Source: [Mycobacterium] zoologicum (GTDB lineage Bacteria; Actinomycetota; Actinomycetes; Mycobacteriales; Mycobacteriaceae). From it: 64,000 bases of DNA. Position 1 is the stretch's first letter. Every line of letters starts with the position of its first letter. The notes under the pieces are model-generated. The model saw only the letters and a list, made by a program, of their open reading frames with translations. It was not told the DNA's origin and made no database searches. Location: NCBI RefSeq assembly GCF_020172665.1, contig NZ_CP083985.1, forward strand, positions 1,752,741 to 1,816,740, read 5' to 3'. Positions 27,542-36,358 of this stretch are shown here, piece by piece. A program made the position numbers and the translations under genes.

Positions 27542-29569
27542 ATGACGACCGGCCAGGGCACCAGGGTCCGGGCCCGGTCTATGCGACCGGTCGAGATCGC
27601 GCAAGCCGCGGTGATGGCGGCACTGTGCGCCGCGACCGCGATCCTCGCGGTGGTGGTGCCCTTCGCCGGCGGGCTGGCGCTGCTGGGCACCGTGCCGATG
27701 GGCCTGCTGGCCTACCGGCACCGATTTCGGGTGCTGATCGCCGCTTCGGTGGCCGCCGCGACCATCGCCTTCCTGATCGCCGGGCTGGGCGGGTTCATGA
27801 CCGTGGTCAACTGCGCCTACATCGGCGGGCTGGCCGGTGTCATCAGACGGCACCGCCGCGGCCTGCCGACGGTGCTCGTGGCCTCCGCGGCGGCCGGGGC
27901 GATCTTCGGAGGGTTCACCATCGCCGCGTTGAGCGTGTTGTCCCGGCTGCGTCACCTCATCTTCGACGCGATCACCGCCAACGTGAACGGTGTCGCAACC
28001 GCAATGGGCAAAGTCCCGTTGCCGGAATTCCAGCGCGCCGCACAGGATCTCACCGGATTCCTCGGCGCCCTGCTGCGGCACTGGCCGTGGCTCATCCTGG
28101 CGCAGTCGGTGGTCAGCGTCATGCTGGTCTCGCTGCTGGGGTGGTGGGCGCTGTCGCGGGTGCTGCATCGACTGCGCGGCGTGCCCGACGTCCACAAGCT
28201 CGAACTGCCGGCGGAAAGCGGCCCGGTGGCGCCGGTCCCGGTCCGGCTCGATGCGGTCCGGTTCCGCTATCCGCAGACCGACCACGACGCACTCGGGCCG
28301 TTGAGCCTGGAGGTCCGCGCCGGTGAACACGTCGCCGTCACCGGCGCGAACGGCTCAGGTAAGACCACGCTCATGCTGCTGCTGGCCGGTCGCGCACCCA
28401 CCGCCGGCACCGTCGAGCGACCCGGCGCGGTGGGCCTGGGTGCCCCCGGCGGGACCGCGGTCGTCATGCAGCACCCGGAGAGCCAGGTACTGGGCACCCG
28501 GGTCGCCGACGACGTCGTGTGGGGGCTGCCGGCGGGCACCACCACCGACATCGACCGTCTGCTGGAGGAGGTCGGCCTGGCCGGTTTCGCCGAGCGTGAC
28601 ACCGGCGGCCTGTCCGGTGGAGAACTGCAGCGCCTGGCGGTGGCCGCGGCCCTCGCCCGCGAACCCGCGCTGCTGATCGCCGACGAGGTCACCAGCATGG
28701 TGGATCCGCAGGGGCGTGAGGTCCTGCTGCGGGTGCTGTCCGAGCTCGCCGGTCGGCACCGGACCTCGTTGGTCCACATCACCCACTACAACGACGAGGT
28801 CGGCAGTGCCGACCGCGTCATCGACCTGAGCGGCTCGCGTGACAACACCGCCATGGTCGAGACCGCTGAGGTTCCTGCGGTACCGTCCGCCGTCGCGCGG
28901 GCCGGTCCGGCGGTGCTGGAGCTGTCCGGCGTCGGGCACGAATACGCCAGCGGCACGCCGTGGGCCAAGACCGCGCTGCGCGACATCAGCTTCACCGTCG
29001 GCCAAGGCGACGGTCTGCTGATCCACGGGGGCAACGGCTCGGGCAAGTCGACACTGGCCTGGATCATGGCCGGGCTGACGTCGCCGACCACCGGAACATG
29101 CCTGCTCGGTGGTCGCCCCGCCGACCAGCAGGTGGGCGCGGTCGCCTTGTCGTTCCAGGCGGCCCGCCTGCAGCTGATGCGCAGCCACGTGGGCCTGGAG
29201 GTGGCCTCGGCGGGCGGCTTCTCGCCGTATGACCACCCCCGCGTCTATGCCGCGCTGGCGACCGTCGGCCTCGATGCGGGCCTGGCCGGGCGGCGTATCG
29301 ACCAACTCAGTGGCGGGCAGATGCGCCGGCTGGTGCTGGCGGGTCTGCTGGCCCGGTCACCGCGCGCGCTGATCCTCGACGAGCCACTGGCCGGCCTGGA
29401 CGCCGCCAGCCGGCACGGGCTGTTGCGGCTGCTGGAGGATCTGCGACGCGACACCGGACTGACGGTGGTGGTGATCTCGCATGACTTCGCCGGGCTCGGG
29501 CAGCTGTGCCCCAACACCCTGCACCTGCGCAACGGCGCGCTGGTTCCGGCCGAGGCGGGCGCACCGTGA
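27542..29569 (+). CDS. ECF transporter S-A-A fusion: membrane S-like domain plus two ATPases, Rv2326c-like
   Basis: The 675-residue protein joins, in order, a membrane domain of about 5-6 helices (residues ~15-210: [41 protein letters not shown]) and two ABC ATPase domains. The first (~230-440) has [16 protein letters not shown] and LLIADEVTS. The second (~455-670) has [17 protein letters not shown] and [11 protein letters not shown]. In the first Walker B the usual Glu is in ADEV. This is the substrate-binding S component fused to both A components of an energy-coupling-factor vitamin or metal importer. GTG 27539 is an equally good start. The T component follows with a 4-bp overlap. Substrate unknown. 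Confidence 0.88.
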   Translation: MTTGQGTRVRARSMRPVEIAQAAVMAALCAATAILAVVVPFAGGLALLGTVPMGLLAYRHRFRVLIAASVAAATIAFLIAGLGGFMTVVNCAYIGGLAGVIRRHRRGLPTVLVASAAAGAIFGGFTIAALSVLSRLRHLIFDAITANVNGVATAMGKVPLPEFQRAAQDLTGFLGALLRHWPWLILAQSVVSVMLVSLLGWWALSRVLHRLRGVPDVHKLELPAESGPVAPVPVRLDAVRFRYPQTDHDALGPLSLEVRAGEHVAVTGANGSGKTTLMLLLAGRAPTAGTVERPGAVGLGAPGGTAVVMQHPESQVLGTRVADDVVWGLPAGTTTDIDRLLEEVGLAGFAERDTGGLSGGELQRLAVAAALAREPALLIADEVTSMVDPQGREVLLRVLSELAGRHRTSLVHITHYNDEVGSADRVIDLSGSRDNTAMVETAEVPAVPSAVARAGPAVLELSGVGHEYASGTPWAKTALRDISFTVGQGDGLLIHGGNGSGKSTLAWIMAGLTSPTTGTCLLGGRPADQQVGAVALSFQAARLQLMRSHVGLEVASAGGFSPYDHPRVYAALATVGLDAGLAGRRIDQLSGGQMRRLVLAGLLARSPRALILDEPLAGLDAASRHGLLRLLEDLRRDTGLTVVVISHDFAGLGQLCPNTLHLRNGALVPAEAGAP

Positions 29570-30369
29570 GCACCGCGAATCCGGCCCCCCGCCCGGTGGT
29601 GCTGCTGCGCCCGGTGCCCGGTGAGTCCGTCGTGCACCGCCTGTGGGCCGGGACCAAGCTGACCATCGTCTTCGCAATCTCGGTGCTGCTGACGTTCTAT
29701 CCGGGCTGGGTGCCGATCGGTGCGGTGGCCCTGGTGGTGTTCACCGCGGCCAGGATCGCGCGGATTCCGCGGGGCGCCCTACCGTCCATGCCGCGCTGGC
29801 TGTGGGTGCTGCTGGTGGTGGGTGGGGCCACCGCTGCAATGGCCGGCGGCGACCCGGTCGGCCTGGGCGGGCTGTTGAACTTCCTGCGGATCACCGCGCT
29901 GTCGATCGTGCTGCTGGGCCTCGGGGCGATGGTGTCGTGGACCACCAATGTCGCTGAGATCGCCCCCGTGGTAGCCACGCTGTGCAGACCGCTGAAGCTG
30001 GTGCGAATCCCGGTGGACGACTGGGCCGTTGCGCTGGCATTGGCCTTGCGGGCCTTCCCGATGCTGATCGACGAGTTCCGGGTGCTCTACGCGGCGCGCA
30101 GGCTGCGGCCCAGGCCACGACCGCGGAGCCGCCGCGAACGCCGGCAGCGTTGGGCCCGTGAGGCGATCGACCTGCTGGCCGCCGCCTTCACCGTCACGCT
30201 GCGCCGGGCGGATGAGATGGGGGATGCGATCACCGCGCGCGGTGGCGTCGGGCAGATCTCAGCGTCCCCGGCGAAGGCGCGGCTGCGCGACGTGCTTGCC
30301 CTGACCGTGGTGGCGGCGGTCTGCGGCGCAGCTCTCGCCCTTGAGCTGACGGTGCTGAGCACCACCTGA
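29566..30369 (+). CDS. ECF transporter T component (EcfT-like), Rv2325c-like
   Basis: GTG 29566 overlaps the stop of the S-A-A gene (GTGA), giving 267 residues. Membrane helices: [65 protein letters not shown], and a C-terminal helix [18 protein letters not shown]. The basic coupling-helix region ([21 protein letters not shown]) and [10 protein letters not shown] near the end fit the Ala-Arg-Gly signatures of EcfT that contact the ATPases. Together with the preceding gene it makes a complete ECF importer of only two polypeptides. Confidence 0.87.
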   Translation: MSTANPAPRPVVLLRPVPGESVVHRLWAGTKLTIVFAISVLLTFYPGWVPIGAVALVVFTAARIARIPRGALPSMPRWLWVLLVVGGATAAMAGGDPVGLGGLLNFLRITALSIVLLGLGAMVSWTTNVAEIAPVVATLCRPLKLVRIPVDDWAVALALALRAFPMLIDEFRVLYAARRLRPRPRPRSRRERRQRWAREAIDLLAAAFTVTLRRADEMGDAITARGGVGQISASPAKARLRDVLALTVVAAVCGAALALELTVLSTT

Positions 30370-30386
30370 CTCCCGCGAGATCGCGC

Positions 30387-30421
30387 TCACGCAGGTAGCC
30401 ACTCGATCTTTCCCTGCGTGA
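30387..30421. terminator. 9-bp stem hairpin between convergent operons
   Basis: TCACGCAGG and its exact complement CCTGCGTGA are separated by 17 nt. The element sits between the convergent ECF T gene (ends 30369) and uspC (ends 30441), as expected for a shared terminator. The loop is long. Confidence 0.45.
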
Positions 30422-30440
30422 ACCCGATTTCGTGGCGGCG

Positions 30441-31772
30441 CTACCGGCGGGCCGCGCTGTTGGCGGCCTCCTGGGCCTCGCGCAGCGCCGTGGCCACCTC
30501 GGTGCGGCCCAGGAACATCTCATCGAAATACGGCTTGATCGCCTGGTTTCCGGCCGCAAACCCCTCGCCGCCGCCCGGGGCGGGCAATTGCCACCCGCTC
30601 AGCACCGCGAAGAAGGGGGCTACGTCGACGCCGCGGTGCGACCAGTAGTCGAAGTAGACGGGTTGGGCGGTGCGCACCGCCGGGATGGCCGCACCGTGCC
30701 TGCCCACGTAGGCGTTGCCCTCGCTGCTGCCGAGCCAGCCCAACACCTCCCGCACCGCCTCAGGGTGTTTGGACGCGGCATTGCCCACCGCGGCGATCCC
30801 GTTGGTGACGCTGACCCGCCCCGCCGGTCCGGACGGCATCCTCGCCACCCCCCAGGGGAACGAGGCCTGCTCGGCAACGGCCGCCAGGTTGTAGGTGCCG
30901 GACTGGAACAGCGCCATCTTGCCGGCCAGGAACTGGTTGCGGGAGAAGTCGCCGTTGGTGTTGGTCTCCGACGCCGGCGGTGCCACGTGGTCGGTGTTGA
31001 TCAACCCGACCAGGTACTTGAACGCGGCAACTGCTTCTGGGTTGTCGAAGGCGAAGTCGTCGCCGCGCTGGAAGATCCCGCCGGCCGAGCCGATGTAGTT
31101 CAGATAGATGCCCTGGGGGTCGTTAGCGGCGTTGTAGCCCCACTGCCGGATCCGACGAGCGTCGAAACCCTTTGTGCCTGAAGCGCGTCCAGCTACATCA
31201 AGGGTGAGCTTCGCCAGCACGGGCCGCAGCGTGTCGGTGTCCTTGACCGGATCCCAGCGCAGCTTCGCCAACTCGGCGGGCGTCACCCCGGCCTTGGCCA
31301 GCAGGTCGGCGTTGTAGTAGACCGCGATACCGGCGTCGGTCAACTGCGGCACCCCCCACAGCGTGCCGCCCCGGCTGAACTGGGCGACCACCGACGGTTC
31401 CCAATCCGCCCAGGACGATTCGATCGCCATCAGCCGGCCGTGGTCGGCGTAACCGGCCAGGTAGGCACTGGACAGCCAGAAGATGTCATCCGCGCCGCCG
31501 CCGGCCACGTCGGTGCGCAGGGTGTCGAAGTACGTCGCGTAGGCCACGACATTGACGCGGGCCTCGATATCGGTGTGGGTGCGGTTGAACTCCGCGAATG
31601 ACTCCCGGTAGGCGGCGGCGACCTGCTCGTCCCACAGTCGCACCGTCACCACCGTCTTTCCGCCGGCTGTGCGGGTTGCGGTGGCGTCGAGCAACACCGC
31701 CGCGGCACCGAGCAGCGCGGCCAGCCCGACCACCGCTGCGGCGAACAGCGTGGAGAACCGTGGCCGATTCAT
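30441..31772 (-). CDS. uspC: ABC transporter sugar-binding protein UspC-like
   Basis: The 443-residue periplasmic-type solute-binding protein (family 1) starts at ATG 31772, which overlaps the uspB stop (ATGA). An N-terminal hydrophobic segment (LFAAAVVGLAALLGAAAVLL) serves as signal or anchor; there is no lipobox Cys. The mature part shows TVRLWDEQVAAAYRESFAEF, DIFWLSSAYLAGYADHGRL, LWGVPQLTDAGIAVYYNADLL and ASKHPEAVREVLGWLGSSEGN. It matches Rv2318 (UspC), reported to bind amino sugars. It is the last gene of uspA-uspB-uspC on the minus strand. No ATPase gene is included, so a shared ATPase encoded elsewhere is expected. Confidence 0.92.
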   Translation of the reverse strand: MNRPRFSTLFAAAVVGLAALLGAAAVLLDATATRTAGGKTVVTVRLWDEQVAAAYRESFAEFNRTHTDIEARVNVVAYATYFDTLRTDVAGGGADDIFWLSSAYLAGYADHGRLMAIESSWADWEPSVVAQFSRGGTLWGVPQLTDAGIAVYYNADLLAKAGVTPAELAKLRWDPVKDTDTLRPVLAKLTLDVAGRASGTKGFDARRIRQWGYNAANDPQGIYLNYIGSAGGIFQRGDDFAFDNPEAVAAFKYLVGLINTDHVAPPASETNTNGDFSRNQFLAGKMALFQSGTYNLAAVAEQASFPWGVARMPSGPAGRVSVTNGIAAVGNAASKHPEAVREVLGWLGSSEGNAYVGRHGAAIPAVRTAQPVYFDYWSHRGVDVAPFFAVLSGWQLPAPGGGEGFAAGNQAIKPYFDEMFLGRTEVATALREAQEAANSAARR

Positions 31773-32581
31773 TTGATCCCCGTGACGACTATCGATTGCA
31801 CGATCCGGCGCGCGAACACCGTGAACAACACGATCAGCGGGATCATCGCCACCGTGGTCGCCGCCATCACCAGCGTCCACTGCGAGTTGTACCGGGACTG
31901 CAGAGCGGCGGTCGCCACCGTCAGCACCCGCCACTTGGCTCCGCTGGTGATCACCAACGGCCACATGAAGTTGTTCCACTGCGAAACCACCGTGATCAGC
32001 CCGAGGGTGACCAGGATTCCCCGGCTGGCCGGCAGCATGACGTGCACGATCACGTCGAGGGTGTTCGCCCCGTCCAGACGTGCGGCGTTGATCAGGTCAT
32101 TGGGGACGGTGCGAAAATGCTGTCGCAGCAAGAAGATCGCATACGGTGAGCCGAATATGAACGGCAACACCAACGCCCAGAACGTGTTTCGCAAGCCCAG
32201 CTGAGCCATCATCAGATACAGCGGCACCACCGTGACGGTGGCCGGCACCATCAGGGTCGCCACGTACACCCAGAACAACTTGTCGCGGCCGGGGAACTCC
32301 AGTCGCGCGAACGCATAGGCGGCCAGCACCGAGAAAGTCAGCTGTCCGAGCACGATCACCGCCGTCATCAGCGTGGTGACCACCGCCGCCCGGCCGAATC
32401 CGGCACCGCCCAGATCGACATAGTTGGCCAGGGTCGGCGGGTTCGGCCATGCCAGCGGGGAGCCGGTGGCGAACTGACGCGCCGGGGTGAACGACGTCAA
32501 CAACCCCAGCCCGAACGGCGCCAACGTGATCAGCGCACCGAGTGTCAGCAGCGCGTACACCGCGGCGTTACGTGAGGTCAT
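31769..32581 (-). CDS. uspB: ABC transporter permease UspB/UspE-like (MalG type)
   Basis: ATG 32581 gives 270 residues with six predicted helices (AVYALLTLGALITLAPFGLGLL, LGQLTFSVLAAYAFARLEF, FWVYVATLMVPATVTVVPLYL, LVLPFIFGSPYAIFLL). The EAA-loop signature that docks the ATPase is at NAARLDGANTLDVIVHVMLP. It pairs with the upstream permease to form the channel for the sugar bound by UspC. Coupled by overlap at both ends: 14 bp with uspA and ATGA with uspC. Confidence 0.92.
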   Translation of the reverse strand: MTSRNAAVYALLTLGALITLAPFGLGLLTSFTPARQFATGSPLAWPNPPTLANYVDLGGAGFGRAAVVTTLMTAVIVLGQLTFSVLAAYAFARLEFPGRDKLFWVYVATLMVPATVTVVPLYLMMAQLGLRNTFWALVLPFIFGSPYAIFLLRQHFRTVPNDLINAARLDGANTLDVIVHVMLPASRGILVTLGLITVVSQWNNFMWPLVITSGAKWRVLTVATAALQSRYNSQWTLVMAATTVAMIPLIVLFTVFARRIVQSIVVTGIK

Positions 32582-33449
32582 AGCTGACCCGCCGTCCCAG
32601 CGAAAGCTGCTGCACCACTGTGACACCCACCAGCACGGCGAACAGCACCAGTGCCATCACCGCCGCCCGGCCGATGGCCGCCGCCCCGAACGCCTCGTCG
32701 TAGATGCGGTGCGCGATCAGATCGGTGCGTCCCGCCGGCCCCCCGCCGGTCAGCGCGTACACCGTGTCGAACACCTGCGCTGCGCTGACCACCCCGGTGA
32801 CCAGAACGAAGAACATGGTGGGCCGCAGCATCGGCAGCGTGACACGCCGGAACCGCTGCCAGCTGGTCGCGCCGTCCATGCGCGCCGCCGAGAGCACCTG
32901 GGTGGGGATGGCCAGGATGCCGGCCAGGAAGAACAGTGCGACGTAGCCGACATTGGTCCACACCACCACCGCCGAGGTCACCGGCAGCGCCAGACCCGGG
33001 TCGGTCAGCCATTCGATGCGATGCCCGAGCGCGGTGCTCACCGCACCGTCGGTGGGGCTCAGGATCCAGCGCCACAGCACGGCGATCGCCAGCGGCGCGC
33101 AGATCCACGGCAGCACGTAGATGGTGCGGAACGCGCCGCTGCCGGGCAGCTGGCGGGCCAGCAGGACCGCCACACCCAACCCCAGCACGGTCTGCAGCGG
33201 GACCACGAGGGCCACGAAAAGGACCGTCACCGCAAGCGAATTGCCGAATACCGGATCGGTCAGCACCGAGCGCCAGTTGTCGGTGCCCACATAGTCGATA
33301 GGGCCCAGCAGATCCCAGCGGTGCAGGCTCAGCCACACCACCACCAGCATCGGCAGCAGCAGGAACGCCACCACCCCGAACAGGCTGGGCGCGAGCAGCG
33401 CATACCCGAGCGTGGTGGAGCGCCGACCGGCGCGCGGCGAGTCTGCCAT
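32568..33449 (-). CDS. uspA: ABC transporter permease UspA-like (MalF type)
   Basis: ATG 33449 gives 293 residues. The open frame runs further upstream only as shadow of the divergent tldD gene. Six helices are visible (LLAPSLFGVVAFLLLPMLVVVW, VLFVALVVPLQTVLGLGVAVLL, VVVWTNVGYVALFFLAGIL, VFFVLVTGVVSAAQVFD pattern), with the EAA loop at SAARMDGATSWQRFRRVTLP. It is the first gene of the usp operon, 33 bp from the divergent tldD start, so the two promoters must overlap. Matches Rv2316. Confidence 0.92.
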   Translation of the reverse strand: MADSPRAGRRSTTLGYALLAPSLFGVVAFLLLPMLVVVWLSLHRWDLLGPIDYVGTDNWRSVLTDPVFGNSLAVTVLFVALVVPLQTVLGLGVAVLLARQLPGSGAFRTIYVLPWICAPLAIAVLWRWILSPTDGAVSTALGHRIEWLTDPGLALPVTSAVVVWTNVGYVALFFLAGILAIPTQVLSAARMDGATSWQRFRRVTLPMLRPTMFFVLVTGVVSAAQVFDTVYALTGGGPAGRTDLIAHRIYDEAFGAAAIGRAAVMALVLFAVLVGVTVVQQLSLGRRVSYDLT

Positions 33450-33470
33450 GCAGGTATTAAAGCCGCTCGT

Positions 33471-33476
33471 TACCGT
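33471..33476 (+). promoter_or_regulatory. -10 element of leaderless tldD promoter
   Basis: TACCGT fits TANNNT and ends 6 nt before GTG 33483, placing the transcript start on the start codon. The whole uspA-tldD divergent spacer is only 33 bp, so the tldD promoter must reach into the uspA coding region. Confidence 0.55.
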
Positions 33477-33482
33477 GGACCG

Positions 33483-34994
33483 GTGACACCGAACAGGGGG
33501 ATCGACGCCGAATTTGTCGCACTGCCCCGCCACGCGTTGGCCGATGCCGCGCTGTCGGCGGCCAGAGCAGCCGGAGTCGAGCACGCCGACCTGCGGATAC
33601 ACCGGATCGCCACCGAGGTGATCCGGCTGCGCGACGGCGAGCTGGAGACGGCCGTGGTCAACCGTGAGCTGGGGCTGGCGGTCCGGGTGATCGTCGACGG
33701 TACCTGGGGCTTCGCCTCGCATGCCGAGCTGTCGCCGGGCGTGGCCGCCGACACCGCGCGCCGCGCCGTGCAGGTGGCCAAGACGCTGGCCGCGCTGAAC
33801 GCCGAACGTGTGGAGCTGGCCGCCGAGCCGGTGTACCGCGACGCCATGTGGGCGTCGGACTTTTCCATCGACCCGTTCGAGGTGCCCACCGCCGACAAGA
33901 TCGACGTGCTGGAGGACTACTCGGGAAGGCTATTGGCATCCGATGGCGTGCATCATGTGACGGCTTCGCTGACCGCGGTCAAGGAGCAGACGTTCTACGC
34001 CGACACGTTCGGGTCGTCGATCACTCAGCAGCGGGTGCGGCTGATGCCGGTCTGCGAGGCCGTCACGGTTTCAGCGGACGGCTTTGACTCCATGCGCACG
34101 TGCGCGCCCCCGACCGCCCGCGGCTGGGAGGCGGTGGCCGGTGACGACGTGTGGAACTGGACCGAGGAACTCGCCCAGCTGCCGGTCTGGCTGGCAGAGA
34201 AGGTCAAGGCCCCCAGCGTGACCGCCGAGCCGACCGACCTGGTGATCGACCCCACCAACCTGTGGTTGACCATCCACGAATCCATCGGGCACGCAACCGA
34301 ATACGATCGAGCGATCGGCTACGAGGCGGCCTATGCCGGCACGTCGTTCGCCACCCCGGACAAGCTCGGCACCATGCAGTACGGCTCATCGGTGATGAAC
34401 GTGACCGCTGACCGCACCGTGCCGTACGGACTGGCCAGCATCGGCTACGACGACGAGGGCGTGGCCGCGCAGAGCTGGGATCTGGTGCGCGACGGGCGCT
34501 TCGTCGGCTACCAGTTGGACCGGGTGTTCGCGCCGCGGTTGGGCCAAGCCCGTTCCAACGGCTGCTCGTACGCCGACTCGCCGCATCACGTACCCATCCA
34601 GCGAATGGCCAATGTGTCGCTGCAGCCGGGCTCCGAGGATCTATCCACCGCCGATCTGATCTCCCGGGTCGGCGACGGCATCTATATCGTCGGCGATCGA
34701 TCGTGGTCGATCGACATGCAGCGCTACAACTTTCAGTTCACCGGGCAGCGATTCTTCCGGATCCGCGACGGGCGCCTCGACGGACAGCTGCGCGACGTCG
34801 CCTACCAGGCCACCACCACCGATTTCTGGAATGCGATGGAGGCCGTCGGCGGCGCGTCGACGTGGCGGCTCGGCGGGGCGTTCAACTGCGGCAAGGCCCA
34901 GCCCGGTCAGGTCGCCGCGGTCAGTCATGGGTGCCCGTCAGCGCTGTTCCGGGGGATCAACGTGCTCAACACGCGGGCGGAGGGAGGCCGATGA
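33483..34994 (+). CDS. tldD: TldD-like metalloprotease, Rv2315c-like
   Basis: The 503-residue protein belongs to the TldD/PmbA peptidase family, which in other bacteria forms a TldD-TldE heterodimer that degrades unfolded peptides and matures ribosomal peptides. The zinc motif is intact: HESIGHATEYD at ~residue 265 (HExxxH). Other motifs are GSSVMNVTADRTVPYG, GYDDEGVAAQSWDLVRDG and SNGCSYADSPHHVPIQRM. GTG 33483 is leaderless. It overlaps the next gene by 4 bp (ATGA), so the two subunits are co-expressed. Confidence 0.92.
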   Translation: MTPNRGIDAEFVALPRHALADAALSAARAAGVEHADLRIHRIATEVIRLRDGELETAVVNRELGLAVRVIVDGTWGFASHAELSPGVAADTARRAVQVAKTLAALNAERVELAAEPVYRDAMWASDFSIDPFEVPTADKIDVLEDYSGRLLASDGVHHVTASLTAVKEQTFYADTFGSSITQQRVRLMPVCEAVTVSADGFDSMRTCAPPTARGWEAVAGDDVWNWTEELAQLPVWLAEKVKAPSVTAEPTDLVIDPTNLWLTIHESIGHATEYDRAIGYEAAYAGTSFATPDKLGTMQYGSSVMNVTADRTVPYGLASIGYDDEGVAAQSWDLVRDGRFVGYQLDRVFAPRLGQARSNGCSYADSPHHVPIQRMANVSLQPGSEDLSTADLISRVGDGIYIVGDRSWSIDMQRYNFQFTGQRFFRIRDGRLDGQLRDVAYQATTTDFWNAMEAVGGASTWRLGGAFNCGKAQPGQVAAVSHGCPSALFRGINVLNTRAEGGR

Positions 34995-36358
34995 TCAACC
35001 CGCAGCAGGTGATTGACACGGCATTAGGTGCCGCCAAACGCGACAACACCGAGACCATCGTGCTGGTCACCGACCGCACCGAGGCATCCCTGCGCTGGGC
35101 GGGCAACTCGATGACCACCAACGGGGAGTCCAACAGCCGGACCACCACCGTGGTCACGATCGTCCGCGACGACGAGGGTGCGCGGGTGGGCTCGCTGTGC
35201 TCGGCGGAGGTGGACCCGGCGCTGATCCCCGAACTGGTGGCGGCGTCGGCGGAGGCGGCCGCGGAGGCGCCGGAGGCCCGGGACGCCGCGGAGCTGGTGG
35301 GCGGCAACGGCGTACCGGACGACTGGGACGCCGAGGTTCCGGGTACCGGGGCCGAGGTGTTCGCCGGGCTGGCCGGCTCGCTGAGCCGCGGCTTTCGCGG
35401 TACCGATCAGCTGTACGGGTTCGCCCGCCACGAAGTGGCGACGACGTTCCTGGCGTCCTCGACCGGACTGCGGCGCCGCTTCACCCAGCCCACTGGGACG
35501 GTGGAGATCAACGCCAAACGGGACGGCGCGAGCGCCTGGGCCGGTATCAGCACACCGGATTTCGTTGATGTGCGTGCGGATTCGCTGCTGGAGCAGCTGT
35601 CGACCCGGCTGGGGTGGGCGGCGCGCAGCGTGGAGCTGCCGGCCGGCCGCTACGAGACGCTGATGCCGCCGTCCACGGTGGCCGACATGACGATCTACCT
35701 GGGTTGGACCATGAGCGGCCGTGGCGCGCAGGAGGGCCGCACCGCTCTGTCGGCACCCGGCGGCGGCACCCGGGTGGGGGAGCGCCTGTCCGAACTGCCG
35801 TTGACCCTGTATTCCGATCCGCACGCATTCGAGCTCGAGTGTGCGCCGTTCGTGGCTACCGGCACGTCTTCGGAGACGGCGTCGGTGTTCGACAACGGTC
35901 TGGACATCGGCTGCGTGGACTGGATTCGAGGCGGGGTGATCAACGCGCTGGCCTATCCGCGGGCGGCCGCCGCCGAATTCGGCGTCCCGGTGGCCATCCC
36001 CGCCGACAACCTGGTGATGACCGGCGGCACGGCCAGCATGGCGGAGATGATCGCCTCCACCGAGCGCGGACTGCTGCTGACCACGCTGTGGTACATCCGC
36101 GAGGTCGACCCGACCACGCTGCTGCTGACCGGGCTGACCCGCGACGGGGTCTATTTGGTCGAGGACGGCAAGGTGACCGCGGCGGTGAACAACTTCCGGT
36201 TCAACGAGAGCCCGTTGGATCTGTTGCGTCGCGCCACCCAGGCCGGTATCGCCGAGCCGACGCTGCCGCGGGAGTGGGGCGACTGGGCCACCCGGGCGGT
36301 GATGCCGTCGCTTCGCATCCCCGATTTCAACATGTCGTCGGTCAGTCAGGCGCAGTGA
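34991..36358 (+). CDS. tldE: TldE/PmbA-like partner protein, Rv2314c-like
   Basis: The 455-residue TldD-family protein lacks the HExxxH zinc motif, as expected for the TldE/PmbA subunit that shapes the substrate tunnel. Conserved features: RWAGNSMTTNGESNSRTTTVV near the start, AHEV-type region at YGFARHEVATTFLAS, and LRIPDFNMSSVS at the end. It is translationally coupled to tldD. Its last 17 bases overlap the 3' end of the giant convergent regulator gene at 36342, with no room for a terminator between them. Confidence 0.9.
   Translation: MINPQQVIDTALGAAKRDNTETIVLVTDRTEASLRWAGNSMTTNGESNSRTTTVVTIVRDDEGARVGSLCSAEVDPALIPELVAASAEAAAEAPEARDAAELVGGNGVPDDWDAEVPGTGAEVFAGLAGSLSRGFRGTDQLYGFARHEVATTFLASSTGLRRRFTQPTGTVEINAKRDGASAWAGISTPDFVDVRADSLLEQLSTRLGWAARSVELPAGRYETLMPPSTVADMTIYLGWTMSGRGAQEGRTALSAPGGGTRVGERLSELPLTLYSDPHAFELECAPFVATGTSSETASVFDNGLDIGCVDWIRGGVINALAYPRAAAAEFGVPVAIPADNLVMTGGTASMAEMIASTERGLLLTTLWYIREVDPTTLLLTGLTRDGVYLVEDGKVTAAVNNFRFNESPLDLLRRATQAGIAEPTLPREWGDWATRAVMPSLRIPDFNMSSVSQAQ

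Noticed and set aside
32568..33722. 384-residue version of the UspA permease
   Set aside because: The first 91 residues are antisense to tldD and lack permease features; ATG 33449 starts the first membrane helix region.
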